Shown one piece after another: positions 1-6,032 of a DNA stretch of 7,473 nucleotides (its first letter is position 1; the number at the start of each line of letters is the position of its first letter). The DNA is taken from NCBI GenBank assembly GCA_964585635.1, contig CAZPEV010000161.1, positions 1-7,473 on the forward strand, read 5' to 3'. A model generated the notes under the pieces. That model was not told the origin of the DNA and made no database searches. It saw only the letters and a list, made by a program, of their open reading frames with translations. The DNA is from CAZPEV01 sp964585635. GTDB taxonomy: Bacteria > Zixibacteria > MSB-5A5 > GN15 > JAAZOE01. The translations under genes and the position numbers were made by a program.

Positions 1-5
1 AAAAT

Positions 6-53
6 CGAGATTGCCACGTCGTCCCGCAAGAAGCGGGGCTCCTCGCAAAGACG
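6..53. repeat. Dispersed palindromic intergenic repeat, GCAATCTC/TTGCGAG type
   Basis: One end reads CGAGATTGCC and the other CTCCTCGCAAAGACG. Between them is a perfect 5-bp hairpin, CCCGC-AAGAA-GCGGG. Read on the minus strand it has the form CGTCTTTGCGAGGAGC...GGCAATCTCG. This matches from memory a short non-coding repeat common in many environmental bacterial genomes (usual ends GTCATTGCGAG and GCAATCTC). Here the usual ATTGC is CTTTGC, so the copy has drifted. It encodes no protein. It may be cut by the window edge, although both expected ends are present. Confidence 0.55.
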
Positions 54-111
54 GTGCGAACTTCTTCAACACTCCCTAGGGGGTAGGGCGCCCCGGCCCC
101 GGTTGACGACA

Positions 112-138
112 GGCAACCTTTGGATCGGTCTTATCGTC
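112..138 (+). promoter_or_regulatory. Putative ECF-sigma-type promoter for the DUF4097 gene
   Basis: GGCAACC at 112-118 and CGTC at 135-138 are separated by exactly 16 bases. This fits the AAC-containing -35 and CGTC -10 elements described for many group IV (ECF) sigma factors. It would start transcription near 145, giving a leader of about 65 bases before the ATG at 210. No good sigma-70 promoter was found instead: TTGACG at 103-108 has no matching -10. Dependence on the ECF sigma factor at the other end of this window is inference. Confidence 0.4.
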
Positions 139-180
139 AAACAAATAGCAAATCAACGGGAATATCCACGCGCGAAAAAC

Positions 181-197
181 TTATGGCGTTACCATAA
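181..197 (+). promoter_or_regulatory. Leader hairpin or operator beside the DUF4097 start
   Basis: TTATGG (181-186) and CCATAA (192-197) form a perfect 6-bp inverted repeat around CGTTA. It ends three bases before the Shine-Dalgarno GGAGG at 200-204. It could be a small mRNA hairpin that affects ribosome access or a repressor half-site pair; the sequence does not decide. Confidence 0.4.
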
Positions 198-209
198 ACG
201 GAGGTTATT

Positions 210-1064
210 ATGAAACGTAGCGCACTTGCCGCCCTGTTGCTGATCCTGGCCGTGGTTATCGGCGCGGCCTACGGGTCGAGTGGGAAAGAGCGAGACATTA
301 CGCGATCATTTGAGAAGAAAGAGCGGATCAAGATCGAGACGGTCAGCGCCAGTGTCGAGATTACGGGGGCCAAGACGGACAAGATTCAGATTGAAGTCCA
401 AAATCGGTATACCCCGGCGGAAGATGTTGAGACTGACTTCAAGGAGAGCGGTAAGACGCTCCGTCTGACCGAACATATCCTGGGGAACACCAACGGCAAC
501 GCGACCTGGATATTGACCGTGCCGGAAAGCATTGAGGTTGATTTCTCCACTGCTTCGGGCGATCTGCAATTGAGCGATCTGACGGGAGGCTTTACCGCCA
601 GCACCGCTTCGGGTGAGATCACGATGTCCAACTGCAAAGGATATTTTCGTATCAGCTCAGCCTCGGGAAACGTAACGGCCAAGGAGTGTTCGGGCGAATT
701 CGAATTGTCGTCAGCGTCGGGGGACGTGCGGGGCTTGGCGGTTGCGATCGACGATGTCAGTTCTTTCTCGTCGGCTTCAGGCGGGGTGGATGTTCGGCTG
801 GCTCGCAGCCCGGAGTTCGATCTGGACCTGGGGTCGGCTTCCGGGTCGGCGCTGTTGGATTTTGCCGGAAATCAGGTCACGGGGACCTTTAAATTTGAGG
901 CCAAAATCCATGACGGCGTAATCGAGGCTCCCTACGCATTTGACAGCGAAGAGAATTTCCGGCGGAGTGGGGATCGGTATGTCAGGAAAATATTCACCAA
1001 GGGGACAAACGGCCCCAAAATCCGTATCGGGACTGCCACCGGCGAGGCGGTACTGAAAGAATAG
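210..1064 (+). CDS. Secreted DUF4097-family beta-repeat protein
   Basis: Exported protein of the DUF4097 (adhesin-like, beta-strand repeat) family; molecular function unknown, members are often encoded near envelope-stress regulators. Residues 1-22 are a Sec signal peptide (MKRS, then a long Ala/Leu/Val core). There is no lipobox Cys, so the product is probably periplasmic or surface-exposed rather than a lipoprotein. From about residue 108 the chain is a parallel-beta-type repeat with an ASG triplet at 115, 133, 151, 169, 189 and 210. The first four are exactly 18 residues apart, the last two 20-21. A final degenerate copy (GTATGE) lies near 274-279. The ATG has GGAGG five bases upstream. 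The coding sequence appears intact and is followed by a strong inverted repeat. A promoter-like element of ECF type lies upstream. Family call is firm; role and regulation are inferred. Confidence 0.85.
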   Translation: MKRSALAALLLILAVVIGAAYGSSGKERDITRSFEKKERIKIETVSASVEITGAKTDKIQIEVQNRYTPAEDVETDFKESGKTLRLTEHILGNTNGNATWILTVPESIEVDFSTASGDLQLSDLTGGFTASTASGEITMSNCKGYFRISSASGNVTAKECSGEFELSSASGDVRGLAVAIDDVSSFSSASGGVDVRLARSPEFDLDLGSASGSALLDFAGNQVTGTFKFEAKIHDGVIEAPYAFDSEENFRRSGDRYVRKIFTKGTNGPKIRIGTATGEAVLKE

Positions 1065-1075
1065 TAATAGGGTGG

Positions 1076-1114
1076 GGTCTTGGGAGGCAAAAGGGAAATT
1101 TGCCGCCCAAGACC
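1076..1114 (+). terminator. Long inverted repeat after the DUF4097 gene, possible terminator
   Basis: GGTCTTGGG (1076-1084) pairs with CCCAAGACC (1106-1114), and GGCAAA (1086-1091) with TTTGCC (1099-1104). One A/G mismatch separates the two blocks, and the loop is 7 bases. That makes a nearly perfect 15-bp hairpin 11 bases after the stop codon. No U-tract follows, so it is not a classic intrinsic terminator. It may protect the mRNA 3' end or assist termination. A second imperfect dyad, GGCCGAT/ATCGGCC (1120-1126/1139-1145), follows and abuts the next promoter. Confidence 0.5.
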
Positions 1115-1145
1115 GGGCCGGCCGATTTGTTGCCAAACATCGGCC

Positions 1146-1174
1146 TTGACATCCGCGTTTCAAATCCATATAGA
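1146..1174 (+). promoter_or_regulatory. Sigma-70 promoter for the small 35-codon gene
   Basis: A perfect TTGACA -35 (1146-1151) and TATAGA -10 (1169-1174) are spaced by the ideal 17 bases. Transcription would begin near 1181, giving a leader of about 70 bases before the ATG at 1253. The -35 matches at 6 of 6 positions and the -10 at 4 of 6. The site lies between the hairpin behind the DUF4097 gene and the small ORF, which argues for an independent transcript. Confidence 0.6.
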
Positions 1175-1252
1175 TGACAATAAGGCTAATTTTCCGGAAG
1201 GCCTCGTTTTTGACAGCCGTATGTACCTTTCGCCACCAAAGGAGGTGAGGGA

Positions 1253-1360
1253 ATGTTTTACCTAATTGATCCTATTCCAGGGTTGGAGGATCGGAGTCTG
1301 TGCCGCATCAGAGTCTGCGGCCGGCTGACCATTCTGCCGGTGTGCCCGCCGAAGGCATAG
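1253..1360 (+). CDS. Small 35-residue protein with three cysteines, unknown family
   Basis: A 35-codon ORF, too short for usual gene callers. It starts MFYLIDPIPG, has cysteines at 17, 22 and 31, and ends LPVCPPKA before TAG. The case for translation is strong for its size. An 11-base match to the anti-Shine-Dalgarno (AAAGGAGGTGA, 1238-1248) places GGAGG seven bases before the ATG. A consensus-type promoter lies about 80 bases upstream, and two terminator-like hairpins follow at 1380-1440. There is no signal peptide or obvious membrane segment; the middle is Arg-rich and the tail Pro/Cys-rich. I do not recognise the family. It might be a small metal- or redox-linked protein, a peptide precursor or a signalling peptide, none of which is shown. 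The alternative is a structured non-coding RNA, since the same bases fold into successive hairpins. Confidence 0.5.
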   Translation: MFYLIDPIPGLEDRSLCRIRVCGRLTILPVCPPKA

Positions 1361-1379
1361 GGGGCGGGAACGCCAAGCG

Positions 1380-1401
1380 AGCCGTGAGTGGCACGGCTTT
1401 T
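1380..1401 (+). terminator. Intrinsic terminator 1 of the small gene
   Basis: AGCCGTG (1380-1386) pairs with CACGGCT (1392-1398) around a 5-base loop, and the run TTTT spans 1398-1401. It lies 20 bases after the small ORF's stop. The U-tract is short, so it may act together with the next hairpin. Confidence 0.5.
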
Positions 1402-1415
1402 CCTGCGAATAATGG

Positions 1416-1440
1416 AAGCGGTCGCTCAGGCGACCGCTTT
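1416..1440 (+). terminator. Terminator-like hairpin 2 of the small gene
   Basis: AAGCGGTCGC (1416-1425) and GCGACCGCTT (1430-1439) form a perfect 10-bp stem with a TCAG tetraloop, followed by TCGCATTTAGG. The stem is strong, the U-tract weak. It is the second of two tandem hairpins and may also limit read-through from the convergent transporter gene. Confidence 0.5.
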
Positions 1441-1658
1441 CGCATTTAGGTCATCTGCCCGGTCGCGACGTTCTGGTTTCGGACGGGGGCCTGATGTATT
1501 GATATGTGAGTGAGTCATTCAGCAACAATTGTGTCGGCAGGCCGGCTGCTTCGAGGCACGACCGGCCGGAGCTTCTGTCCATCAAAGGAAGTCTTCATGG
1601 GCAGGATGGTGATCTTCGGCGTTCGATTTGCCTGATAATCCAAAAAGGGGAGGCCATT
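1441..1658. other. Non-coding gap between convergent genes
   Basis: No supported gene. It contains one imperfect dyad (GGCCGG at 1540-1545, CCGGCC at 1562-1567) with a small inner TGC/GCA pairing, but no T-run on either side. It could be a weak end signal for the minus-strand transporter gene. The open frame that crosses it on the plus strand runs into the antisense of that gene and lacks a ribosome site. Confidence 0.4.
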
Positions 1659-3698
1659 CTATCGGACGCGAACGGGGAGGACAACCATCGTTTTTCCCTC
1701 CCAGAGCAGCCGCCGCTGGATAGAAAAGGCGGTCTGGTTGTGCAGTAATCGATGATACCATGATTCCTGCTGGAAGACCAATTGCCCGGCGAAAAAGGTT
1801 GTCTTGGGGAATTCCTTGGCCACCGTGGAGCACAGGTTGGTGGCCTCATCAACGACATCGGTTCCCAGAGCCAGGCGATAGGTGGCGGGGTACCCCAGGT
1901 AGTTCGCCAGCTTGACATATTTCTGCAAGGCTTCTTCCGAATGATGGCGCAAGGCCTCGATCTGCTCCGCTCCCTTCATCTCGCCGGAATCGATAACGCC
2001 GACGCTCAGAAAGACGATATTGCTGAATTGTTCCGGGAAGACATGCATGACATTTGTCAGAGTATGGAATCCCAGGCCACTATAGCCGCTGACCAGGACC
2101 GCAGCGGTCGGCCTCTCGGGATCGAGGGGCCACGTCGGCAGGCTGACACCGTCGACGGGCAGGCCGGCGAAATCCTCATTTAGGCGGGCCAGACGTACCG
2201 ACACGGCGCGATAGTGCGCCCGAATGGCAAAGCAAATGGTCACCAGGAGCCCGGTCACGACCACCGTCAGCCATCCCCCTTGGGTGAATTTCTCCAGGAT
2301 GGTGATGACCAGCACCGCAGCGCACAGGATAAAACCGACGGTATACAGGGTCACGCGCCGCTTCCGATGCGTCTTTCCCTTGCGACCGTACCAAAGGCGC
2401 AGCATGCCGAACATCGACAGAGAAAAGGTCAGAAAGACGTTGATGCTGTACATGACCACGAGATGATGGATATTGCCCCTGGTATAGAGCACCAGCACGA
2501 GGGCGGCCAAACCCATCAGGACAATCCCGTTTTGCGTGGTGAGTCGGTCCGATAGCGTGGCAAAGCGGCGCGGCACCCAGGAATCGACGGCCATGTTGGC
2601 CAACACCCGCGGACCGTCGATGAATCCCGCCTGCGCCGCCACCACCAGTAAGGCGCCGACGGCAATCAGGGTCAGAATCACAAACGACCCGCCCATCGGA
2701 AGTGTAGCCGCGACCCGCTCGGCGAGGACAGCGATCATGGTTTTGCCGGGTTCCGGCGTGATGCCCCAGAGCATATAGCAGGCGATCAAGCCGGCCGCCG
2801 TCAGGGAAAGAGAAACCGCCATGTACAACATCGTTCGACGGGCGGTATGGATACGCGGCTCGCGCATGATGGGCATGCCGTTGGAAACCGCTTCGATGCC
2901 GGTGTAGGTGCCGCCGCCCATGGAGTAGGCGTGGAAAAATATCGACACCAGGGCGAATAGACCGATCGCGTGGTAATCACGATTGAAGGCCTGCGTGCCC
3001 TGCGAGATGATTTCCGGCATGGTGCCGATGTGGGCGAAAAAACCGACCCCGATCAAAATTGCATGGGTCACCAGAAATAAAATGAAGATCGGAGTTAGGG
3101 CGATGACCGACTCGCGCACGCCACGGATGTTGAGGATGGTCAGGCCCAATATCAGGGCCATGGTCAGCGGTAGGCGGACAAACTGCCATTCCAATGGCAG
3201 AAGACTGAACAGGGCGTCACCGGCGGCGGTGATCGATACCGCGATGGTCAGGGCATAATCGACCAGCAGGGCGCTGCCCGATATCACGCCCAGCTTTTCA
3301 CCCAGCAGTTTTGACGCGACCAAGTATCCGCCGCCGCCGGAGGGAAATTCCTCGATTATGCGGCTATAAGCGGCGGCGATGATGATGACGGTGAGCGCCG
3401 TCATGATCGCCAGACCGAAAGCCAGGTAAGTGTGATCCCCCAAGGCCCGGAACGCCTCTTCCGGGCCGTAAGCCGATGACGAAAGACCGTCGGATCCCAA
3501 ACCAACCCAGGCCAGGATCGGGATCAGGGTCAACCGGTGAAAAATGGACGATTCAGTAATGTCGCGCGGCTTTCCGAAGAGGAATTGGCGCAGGCGTGGC
3601 CAGAATCGCGGCGACTCCTCGCCGTCGGGGGAAGGAAGGTTGTCAGTGTCCTCTGACATATCAGTTCTATCAGGTCTTATCGGCCGAGAATCCATCAT
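1659..3698 (-). CDS. kimA: KimA-like potassium/proton symporter, APC superfamily
   Basis: Integral membrane transporter of 679 residues resembling Bacillus subtilis KimA (YdaO), a high-affinity K+ importer in the inner membrane. About 12 membrane segments span residues 55-495, followed by a soluble C-terminal domain. Recognisable family blocks are SDGLSSSAYGPEEAF (69-83), GGGGYLVASK (121-130), LLVDYALT (144-151), TYTGIEAVSN (264-273) and YSINVF (417-422). D70 and Y77 align with the K+-site residues D36 and Y43 of KimA. The end, WYHRLLHNQTAF (647-658), matches the KimA C-terminus. The N-terminus is about 34 residues longer, acidic and Pro/Ser-rich. The start is uncertain: ATGATG at 3698 has no clear Shine-Dalgarno, and M14 (3659) is an alternative. 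It lies 101 bases after rlmI on the same strand. A related APC permease moving another substrate remains possible. Confidence 0.75.
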   Translation of the reverse strand: MMDSRPIRPDRTDMSEDTDNLPSPDGEESPRFWPRLRQFLFGKPRDITESSIFHRLTLIPILAWVGLGSDGLSSSAYGPEEAFRALGDHTYLAFGLAIMTALTVIIIAAAYSRIIEEFPSGGGGYLVASKLLGEKLGVISGSALLVDYALTIAVSITAAGDALFSLLPLEWQFVRLPLTMALILGLTILNIRGVRESVIALTPIFILFLVTHAILIGVGFFAHIGTMPEIISQGTQAFNRDYHAIGLFALVSIFFHAYSMGGGTYTGIEAVSNGMPIMREPRIHTARRTMLYMAVSLSLTAAGLIACYMLWGITPEPGKTMIAVLAERVAATLPMGGSFVILTLIAVGALLVVAAQAGFIDGPRVLANMAVDSWVPRRFATLSDRLTTQNGIVLMGLAALVLVLYTRGNIHHLVVMYSINVFLTFSLSMFGMLRLWYGRKGKTHRKRRVTLYTVGFILCAAVLVITILEKFTQGGWLTVVVTGLLVTICFAIRAHYRAVSVRLARLNEDFAGLPVDGVSLPTWPLDPERPTAAVLVSGYSGLGFHTLTNVMHVFPEQFSNIVFLSVGVIDSGEMKGAEQIEALRHHSEEALQKYVKLANYLGYPATYRLALGTDVVDEATNLCSTVAKEFPKTTFFAGQLVFQQESWYHRLLHNQTAFSIQRRLLWEGKTMVVLPVRVR

Positions 3699-3791
3699 CT
3701 CGCGGCCCGAATAGGCGCAAAGATACCTGATCCTGTATTTCTTAGCAAGCCATTACTTTGTCAACGGATAGACCCGGCGGGAGGTTTATTT

Positions 3792-3804
3792 GTTGACTGT
3801 CAAC
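3792..3804. promoter_or_regulatory. Perfect 13-base palindrome at the rlmI stop
   Basis: GTTGAC-T-GTCAAC is symmetric around one base and overlaps the TGA of rlmI, about 95 bases before the transporter start. It is too short and lacks the U-tract of a terminator. It could be an operator for the downstream transporter gene. A second GTCAAC copy occurs at 3760-3765 on the plus strand. Confidence 0.25.
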
Positions 3805-4987
3805 GCCTTACGAGGCACGCGAAGGATTTGAGGTAGGAACCTTCGGGAAAATACAGCGACACGGGATGGTCCGGGCCTTGCCGGATGATTTTGAGAACGA
3901 TTAGTTCAACACCGACTTGCTCGGAGGCCCGCCGCAGGGTTATAGCCAAGTCTTCCTCGGTGAAGAAGGCAGAACAACTGGATGTGACCAGAATCCCTCC
4001 GTCACGTATCAGGCGGAGGGCGGCCCGGTTGAGGAAATGGTATCCCCGGCGGCCGGCGTCGGCATGCCGCCGTGATTTGATCAATGCCGGCGGGTCTATT
4101 GTCACCAGATCATATTCCGGATCCGTTCGGGAGGCCAGCCATTGGAAGACATCGCCGGCTTCGCAGGTCAGGCGGGAATCATCGACGGCGTTCAAACGGA
4201 TTTGCCTCAGGCCGAGGTCCAGCGCGGCCGCTGACGAATCAACGCAATGAACGGACGCTGCCCCTCCGGTCAAGGCCGCCAGTCCGCACGAGCCGGTGTA
4301 GGAGAATAGGTCCAACATCTTTCGCCCGGCGGCCAGGCGATGGATTTCCTGCCTTAAATCCCGCTGGTCAAGATAGAAGCCGGTCTTCTGCCCATTTCGC
4401 AAATCAGCCAGATGGCGACGGCTGTTTTCCCGGAATTCAACGACATCGGGCGGGTCACCATAACAGGGTCCCGCCGCAGGTGGAAGCCCCTCTTCGGCGC
4501 GCGAGGGTAATTCGCTCTTTTCATAGATGGCGGTCGGCTTAAACAGGTCGACCAGGACGTTGATAATCTCCTCGCGAAGCCGTTCCATGCCGAGCGTTGA
4601 AAACTGAATGACCAAAATGTCGGCATAGCGGTCGACCACCAAACCGGGCAGGGAATCGGCCTCGCCGAACACCACCCGATATCCGGTCGTCCCGGGATCG
4701 CCGCCAATCCCGAGCAGGAGTCGACGGCGGTGAGCGTGGTCGATGCGAGCGGCCAGCCAGGAGCGGTCAATTTGGGCGTCGTCGAAATGAAGGATACGGA
4801 CCGCGATCATCGATCGCGATGAATAGGTTCCGATGGCGGCCACCCGGCCGCTCAATGATATCAGCTTGACCAAATCGCCGTGAGCGATATCATCGGGAAC
4901 CGCCTCGAGCGCGCCGGAATAGACCCACGGGTGACGGGAGAGAAGTGATGCCTCTCGCCCTTTCTTCAGACGAATTGTCGGATACAT
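3800..4987 (-). CDS. rlmI: 23S rRNA (cytosine-C5) methyltransferase, RlmI family
   Basis: SAM-dependent rRNA methyltransferase of the RlmI type, which in E. coli makes m5C at 23S position 1962. At 395 residues it is almost exactly the length of the E. coli enzyme (396). An N-terminal PUA-like RNA-binding domain (about 1-80, with the HPWVYSGAL block at 19-27) is followed by a linking domain. Then comes the Rossmann catalytic domain: GQKTGFYLDQRDLR at 199-212, SAM motif I DLFSYTGSCGL at 226-236, DPP at 298-300, and the likely catalytic Cys338 in SSCS. The C-terminal DHPVSLYFPEGSYLK block is also typical. Start at ATG 4987 with AGGG just upstream. The stop codon lies inside a GTTGACTGTCAAC palindrome. 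Exact target site is inferred from the family. Confidence 0.88.
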   Translation of the reverse strand: MYPTIRLKKGREASLLSRHPWVYSGALEAVPDDIAHGDLVKLISLSGRVAAIGTYSSRSMIAVRILHFDDAQIDRSWLAARIDHAHRRRLLLGIGGDPGTTGYRVVFGEADSLPGLVVDRYADILVIQFSTLGMERLREEIINVLVDLFKPTAIYEKSELPSRAEEGLPPAAGPCYGDPPDVVEFRENSRRHLADLRNGQKTGFYLDQRDLRQEIHRLAAGRKMLDLFSYTGSCGLAALTGGAASVHCVDSSAAALDLGLRQIRLNAVDDSRLTCEAGDVFQWLASRTDPEYDLVTIDPPALIKSRRHADAGRRGYHFLNRAALRLIRDGGILVTSSCSAFFTEEDLAITLRRASEQVGVELIVLKIIRQGPDHPVSLYFPEGSYLKSFACLVRR

Positions 4988-4989
4988 AC

Positions 4990-5062
4990 CCTGCCCAAAG
5001 CTTGTCTCATCTCGATATGTCGCAATCTATGAAGATTCTGGAACTCAACCAAATGGAATTAC
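4990..5062 (+). pseudogene. Possible decayed fragment of a sigma-54 (rpoN) N-terminus
   Basis: In one plus-strand frame the translation reads LDMSQSMKILELNQMEL. This resembles the conserved glutamine-rich region I of sigma-54 (typical form M-T/S-x-Q-S-x-K-I/L-L-Q-L-N-x-x-E-L). After MEL the expected EL..NP.LE continuation is absent in all three plus-strand frames. No Shine-Dalgarno precedes the ATG at 5017. The stretch lies between the divergent start of rlmI and the tRNA and shares no strand with its neighbours. It could be the stub of a lost rpoN, or chance: the match covers only about 20 residues. Confidence 0.25.
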
Positions 5063-5211
5063 CGGGAAGGGGTCGGGCTGGACAAGGCCATAGTCGCCGG
5101 GACCAGGCCACAGGGAGAACCTTGAGGATAATTTTCCGCGCGGATAACCGAAGCCATGATGGTCGGGTGATGAATTATCGGGACGGGGCGAAGGCGTTAT
5201 CATCGACAAAA

Positions 5212-5286
5212 TCGGGGTGAGAGGATTTGAACCTCCGACATCTTGCTCCCAAAGCAAGCGCGCTAACCGGGCTGCGCTACACCCCG
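5212..5286 (-). tRNA. tRNA-Pro(UGG)
   Basis: A complete cloverleaf on the minus strand. The acceptor CGGGGTG pairs with CACCCCG, the anticodon stem CTTGC pairs with GCAAG, and the loop TTTGGGA gives anticodon UGG with G37. The T arm is GGAGG-TTCAAAT-CCTCT. The discriminator is A; CCA is not encoded and must be added by the nucleotidyltransferase. A TTTT run directly follows, as if for termination. It has its own promoter and lies between rdgB and rlmI. Confidence 0.93.
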
Positions 5287-5298
5287 AATCAATCACCC

Positions 5299-5327
5299 AA
5301 TTTAGGCCCGAATCCCGGCCGTGTCAA
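5299..5327 (-). promoter_or_regulatory. Sigma-70 promoter of tRNA-Pro
   Basis: On the minus strand a perfect TTGACA (5327-5322), 17 bases, then TAAATT (5304-5299). The -10 ends 12 bases before the mature tRNA 5' end, leaving a very short 5' leader for RNase P. It lies in the short gap after rdgB. Confidence 0.6.
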
Positions 5328-5373
5328 TATGGTATCTGATTCTGCAGGGGGAGGATGGAAATCGGCGGATCCG

Positions 5374-5979
5374 TCACTTCCCCCGGCGCTGCTCCAGGAG
5401 TGTCCTCGTCAGGCGCAGTGCCCGCCCCCGGTGCGAGACCTGGTTCTTGTCGTTCAGGGAGAGGTCGGCGAAGGTTGTTCCCAGCGGGGGATAGTAGAAA
5501 ACCGGATCGTACCCGAAGCCGTTTAGAGATTCGCTTTTCTTCTCGGCGATATATCCGTCCACCGTTCCCTCGACCATTTCCGTGTCTCCATCACCAAAGC
5601 AGACGGCGATGACGCACCGAAACCTGGCTTTCCTTTTCTTGCCTGAAACGCCTGCCAGCGCCGCAAGCAGCTTGCGGTTGTTGTCGTCGTAGGTGCATCC
5701 CGGGCTGGCGTAGCGGGACGACAAGACGCCGGGCGCGCCGCCCAAAAAATCGACCTCCAGCCCGGAATCGTCGGCCAAGGCTGGCAGACCAGTGGCGCGA
5801 TAGATGCCTTCCGCCTTAAGGACGGCGTTTTCCTCCAGCGTCTCACCGGTTTCCTCGATTTCGGGAAAATCCGGAAAATCGGCGGCGGTCAGAATTTCAA
5901 TCTTCAGTCCCGCCAAAAGTTCCCGAATCTCGCGAATCTTATCCCGGTTGTTGGTAGCCAGAACCAGCTTGGTCAACAT
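5374..5979 (-). CDS. rdgB: XTP/dITP diphosphatase (RdgB/HAM1 family)
   Basis: House-cleaning nucleotidase that hydrolyses dITP, XTP and ITP to monophosphates and pyrophosphate, keeping deaminated purines out of DNA and RNA; cytosolic, metal-dependent, usually a dimer. At 201 residues it has family-typical length. It shows the complete signature set: ATNNRDK at 8-14 (phosphate binding), ENA at 51-52 region, ADDSGLEVD at 69-77 with the likely catalytic Asp71, GGAPGVLSSRY at 80-90, GFGYDP at 154-159 and SHRGRA at 182-187 (purine recognition). Start ATG 5979 has GAGGG seven bases upstream. It follows the YbjQ gene by 53 bases on the same strand, so it may be the last gene of the sigma-factor operon. 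The tRNA-Pro downstream has its own promoter. Confidence 0.95.
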   Translation of the reverse strand: MLTKLVLATNNRDKIREIRELLAGLKIEILTAADFPDFPEIEETGETLEENAVLKAEGIYRATGLPALADDSGLEVDFLGGAPGVLSSRYASPGCTYDDNNRKLLAALAGVSGKKRKARFRCVIAVCFGDGDTEMVEGTVDGYIAEKKSESLNGFGYDPVFYYPPLGTTFADLSLNDKNQVSHRGRALRLTRTLLEQRRGK

Positions 5980-6032
5980 GGCACAGCCCTCGCCTATGGT
6001 GTCAGGATTCGCCGAGCAATGGTCCCGGCGGA

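Noticed and set aside
1080..1265. 61-codon plus-strand frame after the DUF4097 gene
   Set aside because: It starts at TTG inside the hairpin, has no ribosome site, crosses the promoter and overlaps the better small ORF in another frame.
1253..1440. Known riboswitch or housekeeping RNA (c-di-GMP, cobalamin, TPP, SRP, RNase P)
   Set aside because: None of the conserved core motifs of these classes could be found in the stretch.
1506..1748. 80-codon plus-strand frame before the transporter stop
   Set aside because: No Shine-Dalgarno, no recognisable protein, and the second half is antisense to the transporter gene.
2176..2555. Overlapping frames on both strands inside the transporter gene
   Set aside because: High-GC shadow frames without ribosome sites or family resemblance.
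3735..3764. Sigma-70 promoter for the transporter from TTGACA (3764-3759, minus strand)
   Set aside because: The -35 is perfect but no acceptable -10 lies 16-18 bases away (GAAATA or AAATAC at best), so it was not listed as a feature.
3699..3799. c-di-AMP (ydaO) riboswitch upstream of the KimA-like gene
   Set aside because: The gap is only 101 bases and the conserved core is not visible.
5045..5296. Minus-strand ORF ending GGSNPLTP-like
   Set aside because: It is the familiar false translation through a tRNA gene and its trailer.
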